Assembly (NCBI RefSeq): GCF_000512585.2
Contig: NC_089241.1
Span: forward strand, 4,854,001 to 4,918,000
DNA: 64,000 nt
Direction: 5' to 3'
Source: Kwoniella bestiolae CBS 10118
Lineage: Eukaryota; Basidiomycota; Tremellomycetes; Tremellales; Cryptococcaceae
The first letter of the stretch is position 1; each line of letters starts with the position of its first letter. Made by a program: the position numbers and the translations under genes. Under the pieces are notes generated by a model that was not told the origin of the DNA, did not search any database, and worked only from the letters and a program-made list of their open reading frames with translations. Shown piece after piece: positions 46,486 through 59,300 of the stretch.

Positions 46486-47532
46486 TCATACCTTCTTTCC
46501 CTTGTCCTCCTCCTTCCTCGCCTTCATCTCCCTATACATCCTCACTACCCTCTCCCTCTCCTCCTCGAGGATCCGTTTCTGCCCAGCATTCAACGGGATC
46601 TTCCCACTATCCCTCCCTATCGCCGAATACACCTCCTTGCCTGTCCCTTTACTCTGCCCAGACTTCCTCAAATGCGGCAGTTGAGGTGGAGCCTGTACAA
46701 TATCATTCAACCGTCTAGGTCTCTCCATCTCCCTAAATTCCTTTATGGGTCTCTTCTTCTCCTTCTCCTCTCCCTCTCCTTCTCCCTCTTCCTCATCATC
46801 TTCTACATCCCGCTTCCTCTTCCCTTTTTCCCTCGTCAATTCCTTCTCCCTAACTTCTTTCAAATACTTTTCCAACGCCTCCTTAGGAACTTTCCCATCT
46901 TTGATAAGTTTCTCCAACTTCGCTTTCCTCTTCCTAACTTTCTTATCCCGATTGGCCTGGGCAGCTTCAGCAGCTTTAATAGACGCAGCATCCTTGATAG
47001 CCTTTGATACGCCCCCCCTGAGGAGAGTTTCTATTCGACGATTGTATTCTCCTAATGTTTCATTGGGTAGGATCTTGGGGATTTCCTCTTTGCCTTTTCC
47101 TTTGCCCTTGTCTACGTTGTTACTCTTCGTGTTTGAAGAGGAGGATGCAGAGGGGTCGGAAGAAGCAGACTTGGGTTGACCCGTATCTTCACTATTTGTT
47201 TTCCCACTCGAACGGAATTCCGATTGGAATTTCCATCCTGAGATTATACGAGAGGCAGATTTGGGGGTATCGTCGTATGCTGATGTGAGGGCTTTAGTGG
47301 ATGGAGGGAGGTTGGATCCTCTGAATGATATCGAAGGATTGATCAGCTCTGGTATTGGGTTTCATATGATGTATTACCATGTGAGATGTGACGTATCGAA
47401 GGTAAGGGATGACTCACTTCTTGGCTGTCTCTGCCTCTCGGACTGATCGTTTCGCACCTAATTAGAGATTAAAATATATCAGCTTGTGGTTTTGCTATTG
47501 CGGGTGAGTCAGGACTCACGCTTATGAGGCAT
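46486..47532 (-). CDS. CCDC137-like basic nucleolar protein
   Basis: Three exons: a tiny first one (MPHKR), a second of about 40 nt (AKRSVREAETAKK) and a long third, about 300 residues, ending at TGA 46486-46488. Very Lys/Glu-rich with long charged helices (AKLEKLIKDGKVPKEALEKY). Two motifs recall human CCDC137: RLNDIVQAPPQL (LQPPEL-type segment) and LNAGQKRILEEERERVVRMY. The human protein is nucleolar and chromosome-associated; a ribosome-biogenesis role here is a guess. The start is set by the family-like MPHKRAKRSVRE, which needs both small exons. Confidence 0.65.
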
Positions 47533-48008
47533 TTTTTGATTGTTCTGGATGTGTGTTGTATACCTCTTCTGCTATTGGTGATGTGGATACCTATACCTGT
47601 GTAGCGTTCTCTGCTCTCCTGTATAACCTTTCACAGTGGATGCTGATCGACTACTGATGAATATGATGATACTGTTGCTCTTCATCTCCTTCTGCCGGAC
47701 ATGGACGTCTGAAATTCTTGAAAGCATCAACAACCCTCAGGAACGGAGACGCACGTGACACGGAATCCAGCGGACAGAGTATCAGGCTGATCCCGGAGGA
47801 TGTCAAAATGAGCCTGATACTTATTCTGCTTTCAACCTACTGCTGTTGCTTACTTCCAATCCGATTCTTCACTTTACATCTTGCTTTTGGCTGTCAGAGA
47901 TAAATCCAAGCAACAAAACGATAATATACCACCAACACTCATACATACATCGCAATCCTACATCACAAACCCATCTACCCGATTTCACCTACCTGAAATT
48001 TCTCCACC
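47533..48008. promoter_or_regulatory. Divergent promoter, CCDC137-like / NDUFA2
   Basis: 476 bp; A/C-rich leader before the NDUFA2 start. No gene seen. Confidence 0.4.
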
Positions 48009-48668
48009 ATGTCAAACTTTGCCAAGCAGGTTCCAAAAGCAGTGAAAGAAATCAGATTACATTTCTGTCAGACCTCTGGACATTCAGCCGGTGTCAGGTG
48101 AGTGCGAGTGCCATTGGCATCACCCATATCTCTTCGTCTCACTACACATAGGCCAGATCGCATATTCCCGCAAAAACGAATCGGTCGTGTGGAATATCGA
48201 GGTACATTTGCTAATTCGATTCTCATCTTCTGACTTTACAGACAATTCGTTCAATCCTCTTACCCATCCATCAAATCCTCGAACCCAGATTTGAAGTTCC
48301 TCATCAGGGAGGCTAGTGAGATCTCGCCCAGGGCTTTTGTAAGATTCGGTGAGTGGTTCTTACTCACTCTTACGAATTGCACCTCTACACATGGAGCAGT
48401 GCGACTGCTTCATCCGTCCATTCTATTCTCAACTCTTGTCTATGCCTTTGTCACATCGACGTCGAGCTACGGGACAGTATCACTGGCCTTTACTGTTCAG
48501 AAGAAAAGAAAAGAAGAGAAAAGAAAATCCGATGCTAATTGTTTTTTCTACCATGACACAGAACGAGGCGCCGAATCCCAAACCCAATTAGCGGACCTAT
48601 CAGAATCTCAAGTAGCCACCGAATTAAGTAGATTAGTAAATTCGCAGACTGTCGGTAAGCCTCAATAG
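48009..48668 (+). CDS. NADH dehydrogenase (complex I) subunit NDUFA2 / B8
   Basis: Three exons from ATG 48009 (CACCATGTC). Exon 1 gives MSNFAKQVPKAVKEIRLHFC and QTSGHSAGVR. Exon 2 gives QFVQSSYPSIKSSNPDLKFL then IREASEISPRAFVRF. Exon 3 gives ERGAESQTQLADLSESQVAT and ends TVGKPQ. About 103 residues, the usual length for the L51/S25/CI-B8 thioredoxin-fold family. The Cys of HFCQ and the motif NPDLKFLIRE are typical. It is an accessory subunit in the matrix arm of mitochondrial complex I. The first intron (about 48100-48240) is long and holds internal GT and AG sites that could make an alternative exon. Confidence 0.93.
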
Positions 48669-49609
48669 GAAAGAGATGGTCCGTAGACTTGGATGTTGGG
48701 TCAAGAAGGCCATCCTCATGACATAGATGGAGGGGATTGATGGGGCTGCACGTCAACTCTACTAGTATGGTATGCAAGCATCTCATGACATGGTTCATCC
48801 TCAACGAGAACGCATGGACAGCTACAGCTAACAGCTAATGGTCGTTGATGCTTATCTACTTATCCCGTAGAAGTATATCGTCAACAGACAAGTTTATTTA
48901 TAGGTCGAGGTTCCGGTAAATCAACGACCATTCGAGTCCTCGATACGTCGTCAAGATACGAAAATCAACGGTAACCATCACCGTAACCAAGCAATATCAC
49001 CAAGCTCATCTCCTTGCTCCACACACTGGTAACGACCCAGGATGATTTGTCGATGAGATCTTGGCCTCATGCATGACTCGCTCAGACAGACATGTTCAAA
49101 CACAATTGGATCCAGCTCGACCATCAAAAGGAGGAAAGGCTGTCACCAGGCAACTGCGCCGCTATGACCTCACTTCAATCCGAAACGTAGACACGGGTAT
49201 GTATCCACACTCATTTGAACTGAGAGATCTGGAATCCTCTCATCGTTGGAGCCCACTCACTTGGATATATAGTATACTACTGACCTGTTTACTCACGATA
49301 TGCCTCCCCTTCTCCTCCTTGTTCCTCTTTGACCTCCTTGTTTTCCTTTTATTCTGATTGTTCATTTCGCCTTGACGGCTCTTCTTCCATTTCAACCCTC
49401 AGAGAGGATACTTCATTTTGCTGTTCCTTGTTCAATTTACAAATCGGCAGGTCCGCTCGTTATACCTCCAACTGTTTGTCTTCCTCCCTACCTCATACCA
49501 TATCAGAGTCCTCGCCACCGGACACCAATCTCAATATACCCACCCCCTTTCCAGATTTCCACTAGAACAGATTCAGAGCTAAAAACAAATACCAGAACAA
49601 CAAATCAAG
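48669..49609. promoter_or_regulatory. Intergenic region, NDUFA2 / Thr-rich repeat protein
   Basis: 941 bp. The right third is T/C-rich (49300-49480), like a fungal promoter or leader with a pyrimidine tract. A 98-codon frame at 49061-49357 ending in a hydrophobic stretch begins with TTG, and I do not count it as a gene. Confidence 0.4.
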
Positions 49610-52211
49610 ATGCAGGTCATGCTTCCTTTCCTCCTCATCTTCTTCCATATCCAACGAGCTTCCGCCCAAGTCGTTCTAGGTATCAACGCATCTCCTTCCC
49701 CCACTGAATCGAATGTTCAACCTACCGATCCCGCTCTATCTGTTCCTACTGATATCCCCACGGGTACGACGGAAGATGCGTCGAGCGCAACGGCAACTAT
49801 CACGGAATTCGTCATGCCTACTCCTCTCCGGGCTGGGGCGAAGTATGAGAAACCTTCGGAAGATAGGTGTGGGGAATGGGGTTGTGGGAGGGTGATGTCT
49901 TCAGAGTGGGTAGTTCTTTGTTTCCCCTCTCCATCCTCATATGGAACATATCCAAATATACTGTAGTTTTGTAGAACGACAAAACGTTAGTCGAGCGATA
50001 AGTTATGTGTCCAATATGAATGGATCTCAATAACGGTTGATTGATTGATTGATTTACTGAATATCTTCTTCTTTTGGTATATCACAATAGCCAAGCATCA
50101 TGTTACCCCGCCGTCACTTCCTGGGCTCACCGCTCGATGAACTGCGGGTACGGCCATACACGAAACGCTGAGGGGAACTGCCAGGCGGAGGGGTGGTATG
50201 ATATGCAGTTGGGATGCTATGAGACGACTATCATACAGGGTATGTCGTCTGTCTCCCCTCTCTCCTTTCTCACATTGCGCTTTGCGAGAGCAGACTAGAG
50301 TAGAAGGAAGCCGATTGCTGATTTGTGGGGACGTCGGGGTAGAGACTACTTCGGTTGTGCAGGAGTGCTATGCCTGGACTGAAACCATGACTGAGCAGAG
50401 TGAGCGTGTTTCTTCTTTCGGTGAAGCAATATCGAAAGATTGGGGCTGATGATTAGGGTGGAAGCAGTGACTGTCACTGAGACTGCCACGATGTAAGTCC
50501 GACATATGTAACGATCATCCGTCCTTATTTGTGAATTGGAGGATTGACATGAGTCAATGGGTTTCTATAGGACCGAAACGAAAGCTGAGGTGTCTACAGT
50601 CACGGAGGTGGTCAATCAAACCATGTAAGCTCGTTCAATATCTGGTGAGAGAACAGTATCTTATACTGATCTACAAACGTTGTAGAACCGAGACGATCCC
50701 TGTGACTTTGACAGCTACAGCCACACAACTATCGTAAGTATCCCACCAATCTGGGAACCCATAAACCCGCTCAATTCACGCAGATCAAATAGCTGATCAT
50801 GTAAATGACACGATACTGCAGTACGGAGATTCAGGCTACGACAGAGATCCAGACTATGACTGAGACTGTTATCCACAACGTCACATCTACCCAGTGAGCT
50901 CGCTCTTTCGCGACGAACTGTAATTGAGGGCCTAGCTTACGTGTTGGGATGTGCAGGATGGTAACTCAGACTCAGACTATGGTGGAGACTATGACTGTTA
51001 ATCATACTCTGTAGGAACCTCTTAATTCTCTCTGCCTCAATCGGTATGTATGGTGCAGAATAGCTGAAGGACATCGATTAGAACCGAAACGATGACCAAG
51101 ACTGAGAGTGTTCCCGTGACCATGATCGAGACCATGATCAGTGTGAGTTAGCCCTCCTCAATATCAACCTTCTAGTGTAGGGCATATACTGATATAGAGC
51201 GATGACTGCAGACAATGGTCGTGCCCACCACAGTGGTCCAGACGGAGGTGCAAACTGCTCGAATAACCGATATCGTCACGAAGAATGAGTATGTGTCCTG
51301 CCTCTACCCGTTGTCGCATTGAGAAGCAGCTGATTGAACTGGCTTGACTGAATCATAGAACACAGACCCAGATCCAAACTCAGGTAGCTACCCAGACTGA
51401 GAAGGTTACAGAAACCCAAGTGGCCACTGAGACAGCTGTGAGTTTATTTGCTTTTATCGCGACCTTGTCAGTCCGAACAATGTGGTGCCAGGGAGCGACG
51501 GCGGGTTAACCTTACTTTGTGTTATTAACAGATCCAAACTGCCATTCAGACAGTCAAGGAAACGCAGATTCAGAATGTAACAGCCACTCAAGTAAGCTAT
51601 ATAGCCCATGGATTAAGTATCCGAGCAAGCAAAAGCTTACTTATTAACTACTTTTCTAGACCGAAAAAGCTATCGAAACTCAAATGCATACCGTCACCGA
51701 CACAGCCGTCTCAGTCGTTGTATCAGCTACCACCGAAGTGCAAGTAGCTGTGAGTCATCTTCATCCTTACCCTCCTCCAAAGAAGTTACGTTAATACGAC
51801 TTTCGTTAGACCGAAACATTACAACAAAACTCTACCGAAACACTCATCTCAACTGCCCTAGCAACAGCCACCGCAACTTCCACAGCGACATCAACGGTAA
51901 CTGAAGCTGCTACCCTAACTGAACAAGCCACTATCACTGCGCTGGCTACGGCAACAGTAACAGAGACGATCGCTTCGGCCGTTGCTGCCGGAGGACAGGG
52001 TCAGCAGGGCGATGCGGGGGCATTATCAAGTTGTCAGATGAGTTGTTCGTCTGTCTTTGGATGGGGGGATGGAGGTAGTACTACACATGCTGCTTATGCT
52101 GAGCCCACCCAGGGACAGGAGTATGGGTATGAGTCGTCATCGAGTGAAGGAGAGGGTTATGGCGGTGGGTATCAGTACAAGAATAAGAGGAGGTTGAGAT
52201 CACGATGGTAG
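49610..52211 (+). CDS. Secreted Thr-rich repeat protein built from about 14 small exons
   Basis: Starts with a signal peptide (MQVMLPFLLIFFHIQRASA, cleavage near AQ). Exons 1-3 give a Pro/Thr stretch and a Cys-bearing module (CYPAVTSWAHRSMNCGYG, CQAEGWYDMQLGCYETT, ECYAW). From exon 4 (50468-50492, MTVTETATM) to exon 13, each exon of 25-100 nt encodes one repeat of the form TETxxxVxxT. Most start right at the splice with Thr-Glu-Thr or Thr-Gln-Thr. The last exon gives an Ala/Thr-rich stretch, a short Cys pair (SCQMSCSSVFGWG) and a Tyr/Gly/Ser tail ending RRLRSRW. Such Thr-rich domains are usually O-mannosylated wall or adhesion stalks. No GPI signal is seen. Family not recognised. Confidence 0.8.
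50468..51780 (+). repeat. Tandem exon-repeat array (exons 4-13) in the Thr-rich gene
   Basis: Ten consecutive short exons with the same coding pattern (ACC GAG ACN...), separated by introns of about 55-90 nt. Junctions 4 to 9 are all phase 2 and later ones mostly phase 0, which suggests stepwise duplication of exon plus intron. Confidence 0.75.
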
Positions 52212-52593
52212 ATGCCTGATCATAGTATCAGTGCACACGTTGACGAAGAATACACCCATCGATATCATACCTTTATAATCCCTTTTGCTCAGTATGACCC
52301 TAACGACCAGAATACAGCGTACATGCATTTGTGATTTTGACAGTATTCGTAGCTTGACAATCGGTATCTCGGCCATCGGTTTGTCTTCAGGCACGGGGAT
52401 GAGCATGAGGTCCGATCGTTATGTTAGGCTGACATCATCAGAAACTACTGACATCGTCGTGTTCGAATTCGCATCCGTACGTTCTTGGGCAGTGTTCCAC
52501 ATATATATATAGGTCCTTTCCGATGTATCATCTGTTCATTGTCTCTCATACCAATCGCAGTATTGCAGAACAGCTCTCAGTTGAATAAGAACA
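52212..52593 (+). promoter_or_regulatory. Promoter region of the DUF1295 gene
   Basis: 382 bp; ATATATATATAG near 52501-52512 may be a TATA box about 85 bp before the ATG at 52594. No gene seen. Confidence 0.5.
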
Positions 52594-54043
52594 ATGGCGT
52601 TCCTAGGTCTTCATCCGGCAGTGACCTCTCGTCTGGCAGGTATCATCGGGTTTACGTGAGTCATATCTTACACCCTTCACAATACGGATCTCATAGGTCT
52701 TACGATGATTACAGGACTGACCCGATGAGATATTGAACAGCTTCGCATACCAAACTGCCTTTGCACTGTACTCCGTCCCCAATAAGACTGAAAAGCTATA
52801 TGACTTTGCCGGTTCAACGGGATTCATCACCTCTACTTTATTATCTCTGGTGAGTCACACCCTCCTATCTCTCCCTCACGCCAATCTACTGCAACTTTTG
52901 GGGCTATGCTGATGTATTGTACGTGGGATAGTACTACCCCGCCGTCAAATCATGGATCACCAAATCACCTTCCATCCCCCTCTCAGCGGTGCAACATCAC
53001 CCTAGACAGTTGGTTATTAGCGCTATGATATTGTTGTGGGCTGGTAGATTGGGGTATCATCTTACCAAGGTGAGTCGAGCTGTGTACTAGATCTACATGG
53101 GATGGGATGGTCCAATTTCCACGAGATGTGTGGACTCCTTTCCAAATGCGTTACCTGGCCTGTCCTGAGATTGTCTGAAAGTCAAGATAACGGGTCGGCA
53201 TGAGCTGATATCACATGATCGTTCGCTAGCGTATCGCCAAACACGGCTCGGATTCTCGATTCGACGATCTCAAAATTAAACCTGGCATATTCTCTGGCAT
53301 GTGGTGAGTGCTATTTATGATCACCCACCGCACTCAGGAGCTTACCACGGATGTGACAATGCTCACTGAATTTATTTTGTCCAGGTTCGGCCAAGCTCTC
53401 TGGGTCACCGTCGTCGGTCTACCTGCATTCCTCGTTAATTCCTTGCCTGCTGCTGCCCATCCCGCTCTGGGCTTGAAAGATTTCATTGGGTTGGGTATAT
53501 GGATCGCTGGTTTAGGATTTGAGATCGTTGCTGATCAACGTGAGTTTACCGATTACGCACACATGTGTTTCGGTGAACCTGCCTACTTACCAAGTTCACT
53601 TTGATTTAGAAAAATCAACTTGGAGGAAAGCGAAGGACGAGAAAAAACATGAGGAGAAATTCATCTCATCTGGATTATGGAGTCTATCAAGGCATCCCAA
53701 GTGAGCGGCAATCATTTCGTTCAACTTTCCATTCCTAAACTTCCATCAGGTAATGATAGGATCTGAGCCAACTGTATCGCGTTACAGCTACCTTGGCGAA
53801 GTAATCCTCCAAACCGGTCCACCCCTCTTACTACTCACCACCCAACTCCCTCCCACCGTCAAATACCTTGGAGTTATCTCTCCTGTATTCACCTACATCC
53901 TCTTGAGATACGCATCGGGCGTACCTCCCCTCGAAGAGGCTGCGGAGAAGAAATGGGGTGATGATGCCGGGTGGAAGAAGTATAGGGATGGCACGAGTAT
54001 GTTCGTGCCTTTGCCGTTTGGTCTGGGCAAAGGTAAGATCTAA
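52594..54043 (+). CDS. DUF1295 / steroid 5-alpha-reductase-like membrane protein
   Basis: About six exons from ATG 52594 (MAFLGLHPAVTSRLAGIIGF) to TAA ending 54043, about 340 residues with six or more hydrophobic helices. Landmarks: FAYQTAFALYSV, LLWAGRLGYHLTKR, FGQALWVTVVGLPAFLVNSL, GLGIWIAGLGFEIVADQEKS, SGLWSLSRHPNYLGEVILQT and the final ASGVPPLEEAAEKKWGDDAG. The SRHPNY-GE motif is the NADPH/substrate end shared by DUF1295 proteins, steroid reductases and isoprenylcysteine methyltransferases. A lipid or sterol reductase in ER or mitochondrial membrane is likely; the substrate is unknown. Confidence 0.88.
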
Positions 54044-54772
54044 GTAGGCTGGACTGCCGAGTATCAAAAGCAGATCTGTGTATAGTCTGAAGTGGACTGA
54101 AGTAGCTATCATAATGAAGCATGTACAGTACGACTTGATGTCTTCTTTTCGGCTCATCAGCGTGATGTTGGAGAACACTATAGGTGCAGCCGGTGGGGTT
54201 GCAAAGTATCAAGCTATGCTGTTCTCTGATGCTCGGGTATTATGTTTTCAGCCATTTAAGAAACACATAAACAGCTCATACACAAGGTAGGCCCGGATCT
54301 ATCGGGCCTCTTTATGGTGTTCTTACAATACCGTTGCATGGTAGTACATAGCATAGGCTGCTAAGTTGGTACACGTCGGGTGCACGACGCCTGACATATT
54401 CTCCAATTACTCGTAACTTTTGGCTCGACTTCTCATTGCTCAACCAGCCAGCACTGGAATTGCGATATTTAAAGTGTAGAACATCATCCTCGCGGTCCGT
54501 ATGACCATCTTCAATCACTTTCCGTATGCCCCAGTGGAACTAGTTGAGAAATATACAGGAACAGTCCTCTAGATGGTCTGTCCTGCCTAACTACGAATAC
54601 TGCCACTCAGCTCCGCCCGTCCCTCCACTTTGAACATCCTCTTCGACAAGAACGGCACAGCGCATTTATTTCACCTCTCTTCTTCAATTTCGTTGCAATC
54701 ACAATAGTATTCCCAAACTCCTCCATTTCTACCTCCTTCCGCTCTGATACTCAGCTACACAAGTATTCCAGC
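54044..54772. other. Intergenic region
   Basis: 729 bp; 3' UTR of the DUF1295 gene and promoter of the next gene. No element or gene stands out. Confidence 0.4.
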
Positions 54773-55800
54773 ATGTCATCCCCCTTCCCTATGCCCATTG
54801 CGTCCCCCTTTCCCCTGCTCAATCCCACTCAAACCCAGCAGACAGGTCAATCGCCCATACCACTACTCCCCACTCCAGGAGGACAACCACAAGCACCGAT
54901 ATTTGCCCCCTCCCCATTATCTCAGCTGATCTCTTCGACCATCATCAACAATACCACCAATGGATCGACCTCCATTGCGGTTCAGCAGAATAACACATCA
55001 GCTGGAATGGGAACAGGTCTGACACCTGCTCCAAACAACAATGTAAATGGGACGACACCAAATTTCAACATGGGAATCACACCCAACACTTCCGCCTTAC
55101 TTGCTTCTGTGGGTCTTAGCGTGGGAGGAAATACCGGGAATGCCAATGGTACGACGCAACATGGACAGACGGGCACGAGTAGAGCAGGTCTGTTGGCTGG
55201 ACTAGATGAGATGGAGAGCATGTTAACCAGGATAGAAGGGATATTGGAGGAGATTACAGAGATCGAGGGGAGAGTTTTCGAGGGGATGAAAAAGGGTGAT
55301 GAGCAGAGGTTAATAGGTGGGTATATTTTCTCCTTCTCGCCCAACTGTTTCATCTGCCGATACCGTTGAATGCTGATTGGCGTTGACCTCTGGTCATATT
55401 GTATCAAATAGCTTTACATACCGAATGTAAGTCAACTATCTCCCTCATTCTGCCTCGATTGATCTGAACCTCATCTGCAGGACAGTAAATACATCAGAAT
55501 GACTGACCAATAGGTGGTGGTTGAACAGATAGCCAAACCCTTCAAAATATCCTCTCAATCTCCTCAACAAACCTCACTTCCTCCCTCCCCATCATCCCCG
55601 CATCATACTTCACTCCTCCCCCCTCCATGCCCACTGACGGCACAGCTGTGCAACCGAACTCACAAAACAACCTGACGATATCAGACCTCGCGAAATGGTC
55701 TGAAGATAAAGCATCCATGGAATTTTCGAAGCGCGAGAATCTCAGAGCGGGTGGGAAAGCAGTGTTGGATATTCTCAGGGCCAGTGCGAGTGGGAGATGA
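54773..55800 (+). CDS. Unrecognised Asn/Thr/Pro-rich protein with a coiled coil
   Basis: Three exons: 54773 to about 55330, a tiny one encoding ALHTE (about 55411-55427), and about 55532-55800; roughly 280 residues. The first 140 residues are Pro, Asn, Thr and Gly-rich and likely disordered (SPFPMPIASPFPLLNPTQTQ). A predicted amphipathic helix follows: LLAGLDEMESMLTRIEGILE and EITEIEGRVFEGMKKGDEQR. The C-terminal helix is SDLAKWSEDKASMEFSKREN. No known domain is recognised; the helix pair could be a subunit of a multi-protein complex. The tiny exon and the acceptor GAACAG are my choice because other splices run into a stop. Confidence 0.6.
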
Positions 55801-56383
55801 GTAGGCTCAACAACAGTTGAACTCTCGTCTCAAGTAGGAATCTGTTCACCCAGCGGATGGTGTCTGAACCTCATCGACGGGCTAAGAAGAGACGAATGAG
55901 GGAGAAGGTTCGGTCTGAAGAAGAACACTGTATGGCGCTTCGCGGACAGTCCATCAATCAGATATAGGTAGATGGTCGAGAGGTTCACCCCGTGTTCTCA
56001 ACGCTCTTTCGTCCCTCTTCCATCGACGAGACCCATTCTCCCTACCTCGGATGGGCCTACTCGATATTTTATCACCCAGCATTCTCATACCTTATATTGG
56101 ATCATACGTTGTACAGTAGCTTATATGTACAGACATCACAGATGCATTAACTCTATAACTCATCATTCGTCAAAAGACAATGTATAAACCTATAATACAG
56201 TATTTCCTTTTCCTCCCTATTTCCTATAATCCCAGAAGACAAGCCCTTTATCCCATTCGATGGAATCACTATAACCCCTACATCATCCACCAAGAGCAGG
56301 AGGCAGGAATTCCTAGGAACAACACTGACTCAAGATTTTTTCATGCCAAACTTTTGAGACGTTCCACGCCCTTTTCAAAACGT
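55801..56383. other. Convergent 3' intergenic region
   Basis: 583 bp; 3' UTRs of both neighbours. No gene seen. Confidence 0.4.
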
Positions 56384-59300
56384 TTACGCAAACCTGATCA
56401 CCCTAGGTCGATCCTCCCTGATCTCCTCCTCCCCATCCACATCAAACGCCGCCGAGGGAGTCTCGCTAAACTCGGACACTAGATACAAGAGCAATGCATC
56501 AGTCATTTCTCACAAGATGATGATGAGATAAAATTCCAAACTCACTAATATCAACAGCGATCTTCCTCTCCCTCAACCTCCTTCTACTCGAACTAGCAGT
56601 CGTACTCCTACTTTCTACGCTCGGCGTAAAACTGTTGATGCTACTTGTGTAACTCTTCTTGCTCTCCCCTAGATCAGGTCGAGGTTCATTGATAGTAGAA
56701 GGGGTAGACAGGATCGATCCCTCTGTGGACTGGGTGTTGGGTCCAGGGAAGGAAACAATGGGAGTTTCAGTGGGTGTATGGAACTCCATACTTCCTCCAT
56801 TCCCAGTATCGTTGCTATTTACGTTCGAAGTGAGAGTGGACCGTCGAGGTGGTGTGGGCGGTCGGATCATCTCTGGTAATACGCTCGGAGAGGACGATCC
56901 AATAGTCAAAGGAGATGAAGTCCTCGAATCGCCCATACCGCCAATAGTGGGAGAGACGACCCCAAGCTTCGGACTGGTTTCCAGTTCAGGAACCAACGGA
57001 ATAGGTTTAAAGGCATTCAGCAACCTATCTTTCCTCGCTTTACCGCCCAACGACGGACTTTGCATGCTATTATCGGGCAGAGAAGTCGATCGACCAGTAG
57101 ATTGTCGGAGTCTCAATATCGCATCATCCTCAGCGGACGGTAATGACAATCTCGCTTCAGACGATAATTTACCATCACCATTCACATCTTCAGCGATGGA
57201 AATAGGATCGAACGAGGCCGAAGGACTCTGGAAAGGAGTGATGAATTCGATTCCACCAGGTGATCTCAATACTCCCTCTTCTGGTTTCTGGATATCTTCA
57301 GGTGAAGGCCTTTCTTTCGAACCTGGTACGACTGATACGTCCAGCTCCAACGGTGATTCAGCCGGTAAAGCTGGTAATGGTACATTTGGAGGAGGGGCCA
57401 TAGGTGGTGGTGGAGCAGGCGGTAGATTGCCATTCCGTCTTGAGAAATGACCACTGCCACCCGAGGCCGAAGAAGACCAGCTTCCCTGTTTGGCATGTCG
57501 GTGTAATGATCCTCCAATCCTCGAAATTGCACTTCCGCTGTTCGAGACGATCGATCCGTTCCGAGCTGTGGGTGCTGATGGTGTTTGGTAGGTGGGGGAG
57601 GGGACTTGTCCTCTTGATAGACTCTTGGATCTGGGTATACCAATTTCGCGGCCTAGATCCAGCTGTCCTAATCTACCGTTCACATCTTCGACAAGCGGTG
57701 TGGGAGGTAACATATCGGGGGACTCGGCTCTTGCAGCGGAGGGAACCTTCTCCATCGTCGCGCTATGAGCCGGTATATCGGAGAACGCAGAATCCCGATT
57801 ACCAGATAGTACACTTGGTACGGAGACAGACTCGGGGCGTGAGGCGGGTGATTTGACGCTTGGAGAGGAACTACGCTGTAGATCAAGCTCCAGAGCTAGG
57901 TCATCTCCTCGGACTGCGTCGGAGTAGGCGTTACGGATTGCATGGCCGTGACCTTCGCGCTCAGCACTGCGTCATATAATTATTAGTAATCAACTCGGGA
58001 ACGGCCGATAGCAAGAATGCGCTCACCGAATGACAATAGCTATGCTTTTGATCTGTCTTATCCACTCCTGCAGCTGATCCCTATAAGACATGAGCAAATC
58101 GCTTAGCAAGGTGGAGTTGCGAGTCGCGTTGATACTGCTTTGCTGGAATTGCAACTCACGCATTCCGCATCTCCACAACCCACTCATTTTCTGCTTCCTG
58201 CTGATCCAAGTCTTCTGTACCAAAGCCGATACGCATCACAAACTTCCTCCCACCCTCATCATGATTCCAGACCCCGGCCGTAGAATCCTTCGAAATGACC
58301 TTTCGTTCAAGCTCAACCTCCTCATTCATCGCGTTCGAAGGTAAACTAGGTCTTCGACCGAAAGTCTGACTTGATCCTCCCCCTATCCCCAGCCCAATTG
58401 GCCCTTTATGATTAGGAGACCTTCCAGCAGAGGAAGATCCAGGGACAGAGAACAAGTGCAGATGCGCTATCGTCCTTGATCTGGACGGGGAGAGGTATTC
58501 GTTCGGGTCTGGTGTAGATTGAGGGGTCGATTCTCCAACTTTGAAAGATGTTAATACTAGTTGTTGGGTTATCCAGATTGGCTTGGTGGTACTAGAATTA
58601 GCATTGTTCGAAGATGACAGGACGCTGGTCAAACTTCTAATCGAACTTGATTTCTCTTTATCTGGCATTCCACCGTTATACGTTGTGGAAGGGACTGTCC
58701 GACGTATGACCGTAGCTTGTAGTATTTGGATGGAGGATAATGCCGATATCGAAGACGGAAAGGAGGGAAGTAGGACCGATACGATCTCAGGATTCAGCAT
58801 CGGACTAGCGGGGATGGCAAGTGAAGAGGTGGTTGATCTGGTTATCAGACCAGGTCTTTCAGGAGGAGGTTGGTCGACAATAGGGAATTTATGTAACACC
58901 GCTTTGGAAAGTACGGGGGATTCTTCGCCTGCTTGTTCGGAAGTTGCGAATGAAGTGGAAGTCATCACACTTGCTCTTCGGGCAAATGAAGATATACTGG
59001 GCCGCTTGGATGAGTTGGAGATGGACGATCGGATGGTGGAGTCTGGAGTGAGATCTGGTGGGTGAGCTTGGAAAGGTGATGTGGATATTGGTGCGAGGGT
59101 GTGCTTTTTTATGGAGTTATCGGATGATCCGGTGCGAGGTGAGGAGAAGGATGATGAGGGGATGTCGAAGGACTGCTGGCGAGCTGGTGGTGAGAGAGAC
59201 GTCAGTGTTAATGGTACTGGTCCAATTGGATACCTTTGAATCGATGTGATCCCAATCTCGCCCTCGACTTTCACTTCTACTAAAAGAGAGACCGAGGTGC

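Noticed and set aside
49061..49357. 98-codon frame with a hydrophobic C-terminal segment
   Set aside because: Starts with TTG, lies in the leader/promoter zone of the next gene and has no similarity that I recognise.
56659..57450. 263-codon plus-strand open frame
   Set aside because: Antisense of the Ser/Pro-rich exon of the PH-domain gene, which has consistent splice sites and a recognisable domain.
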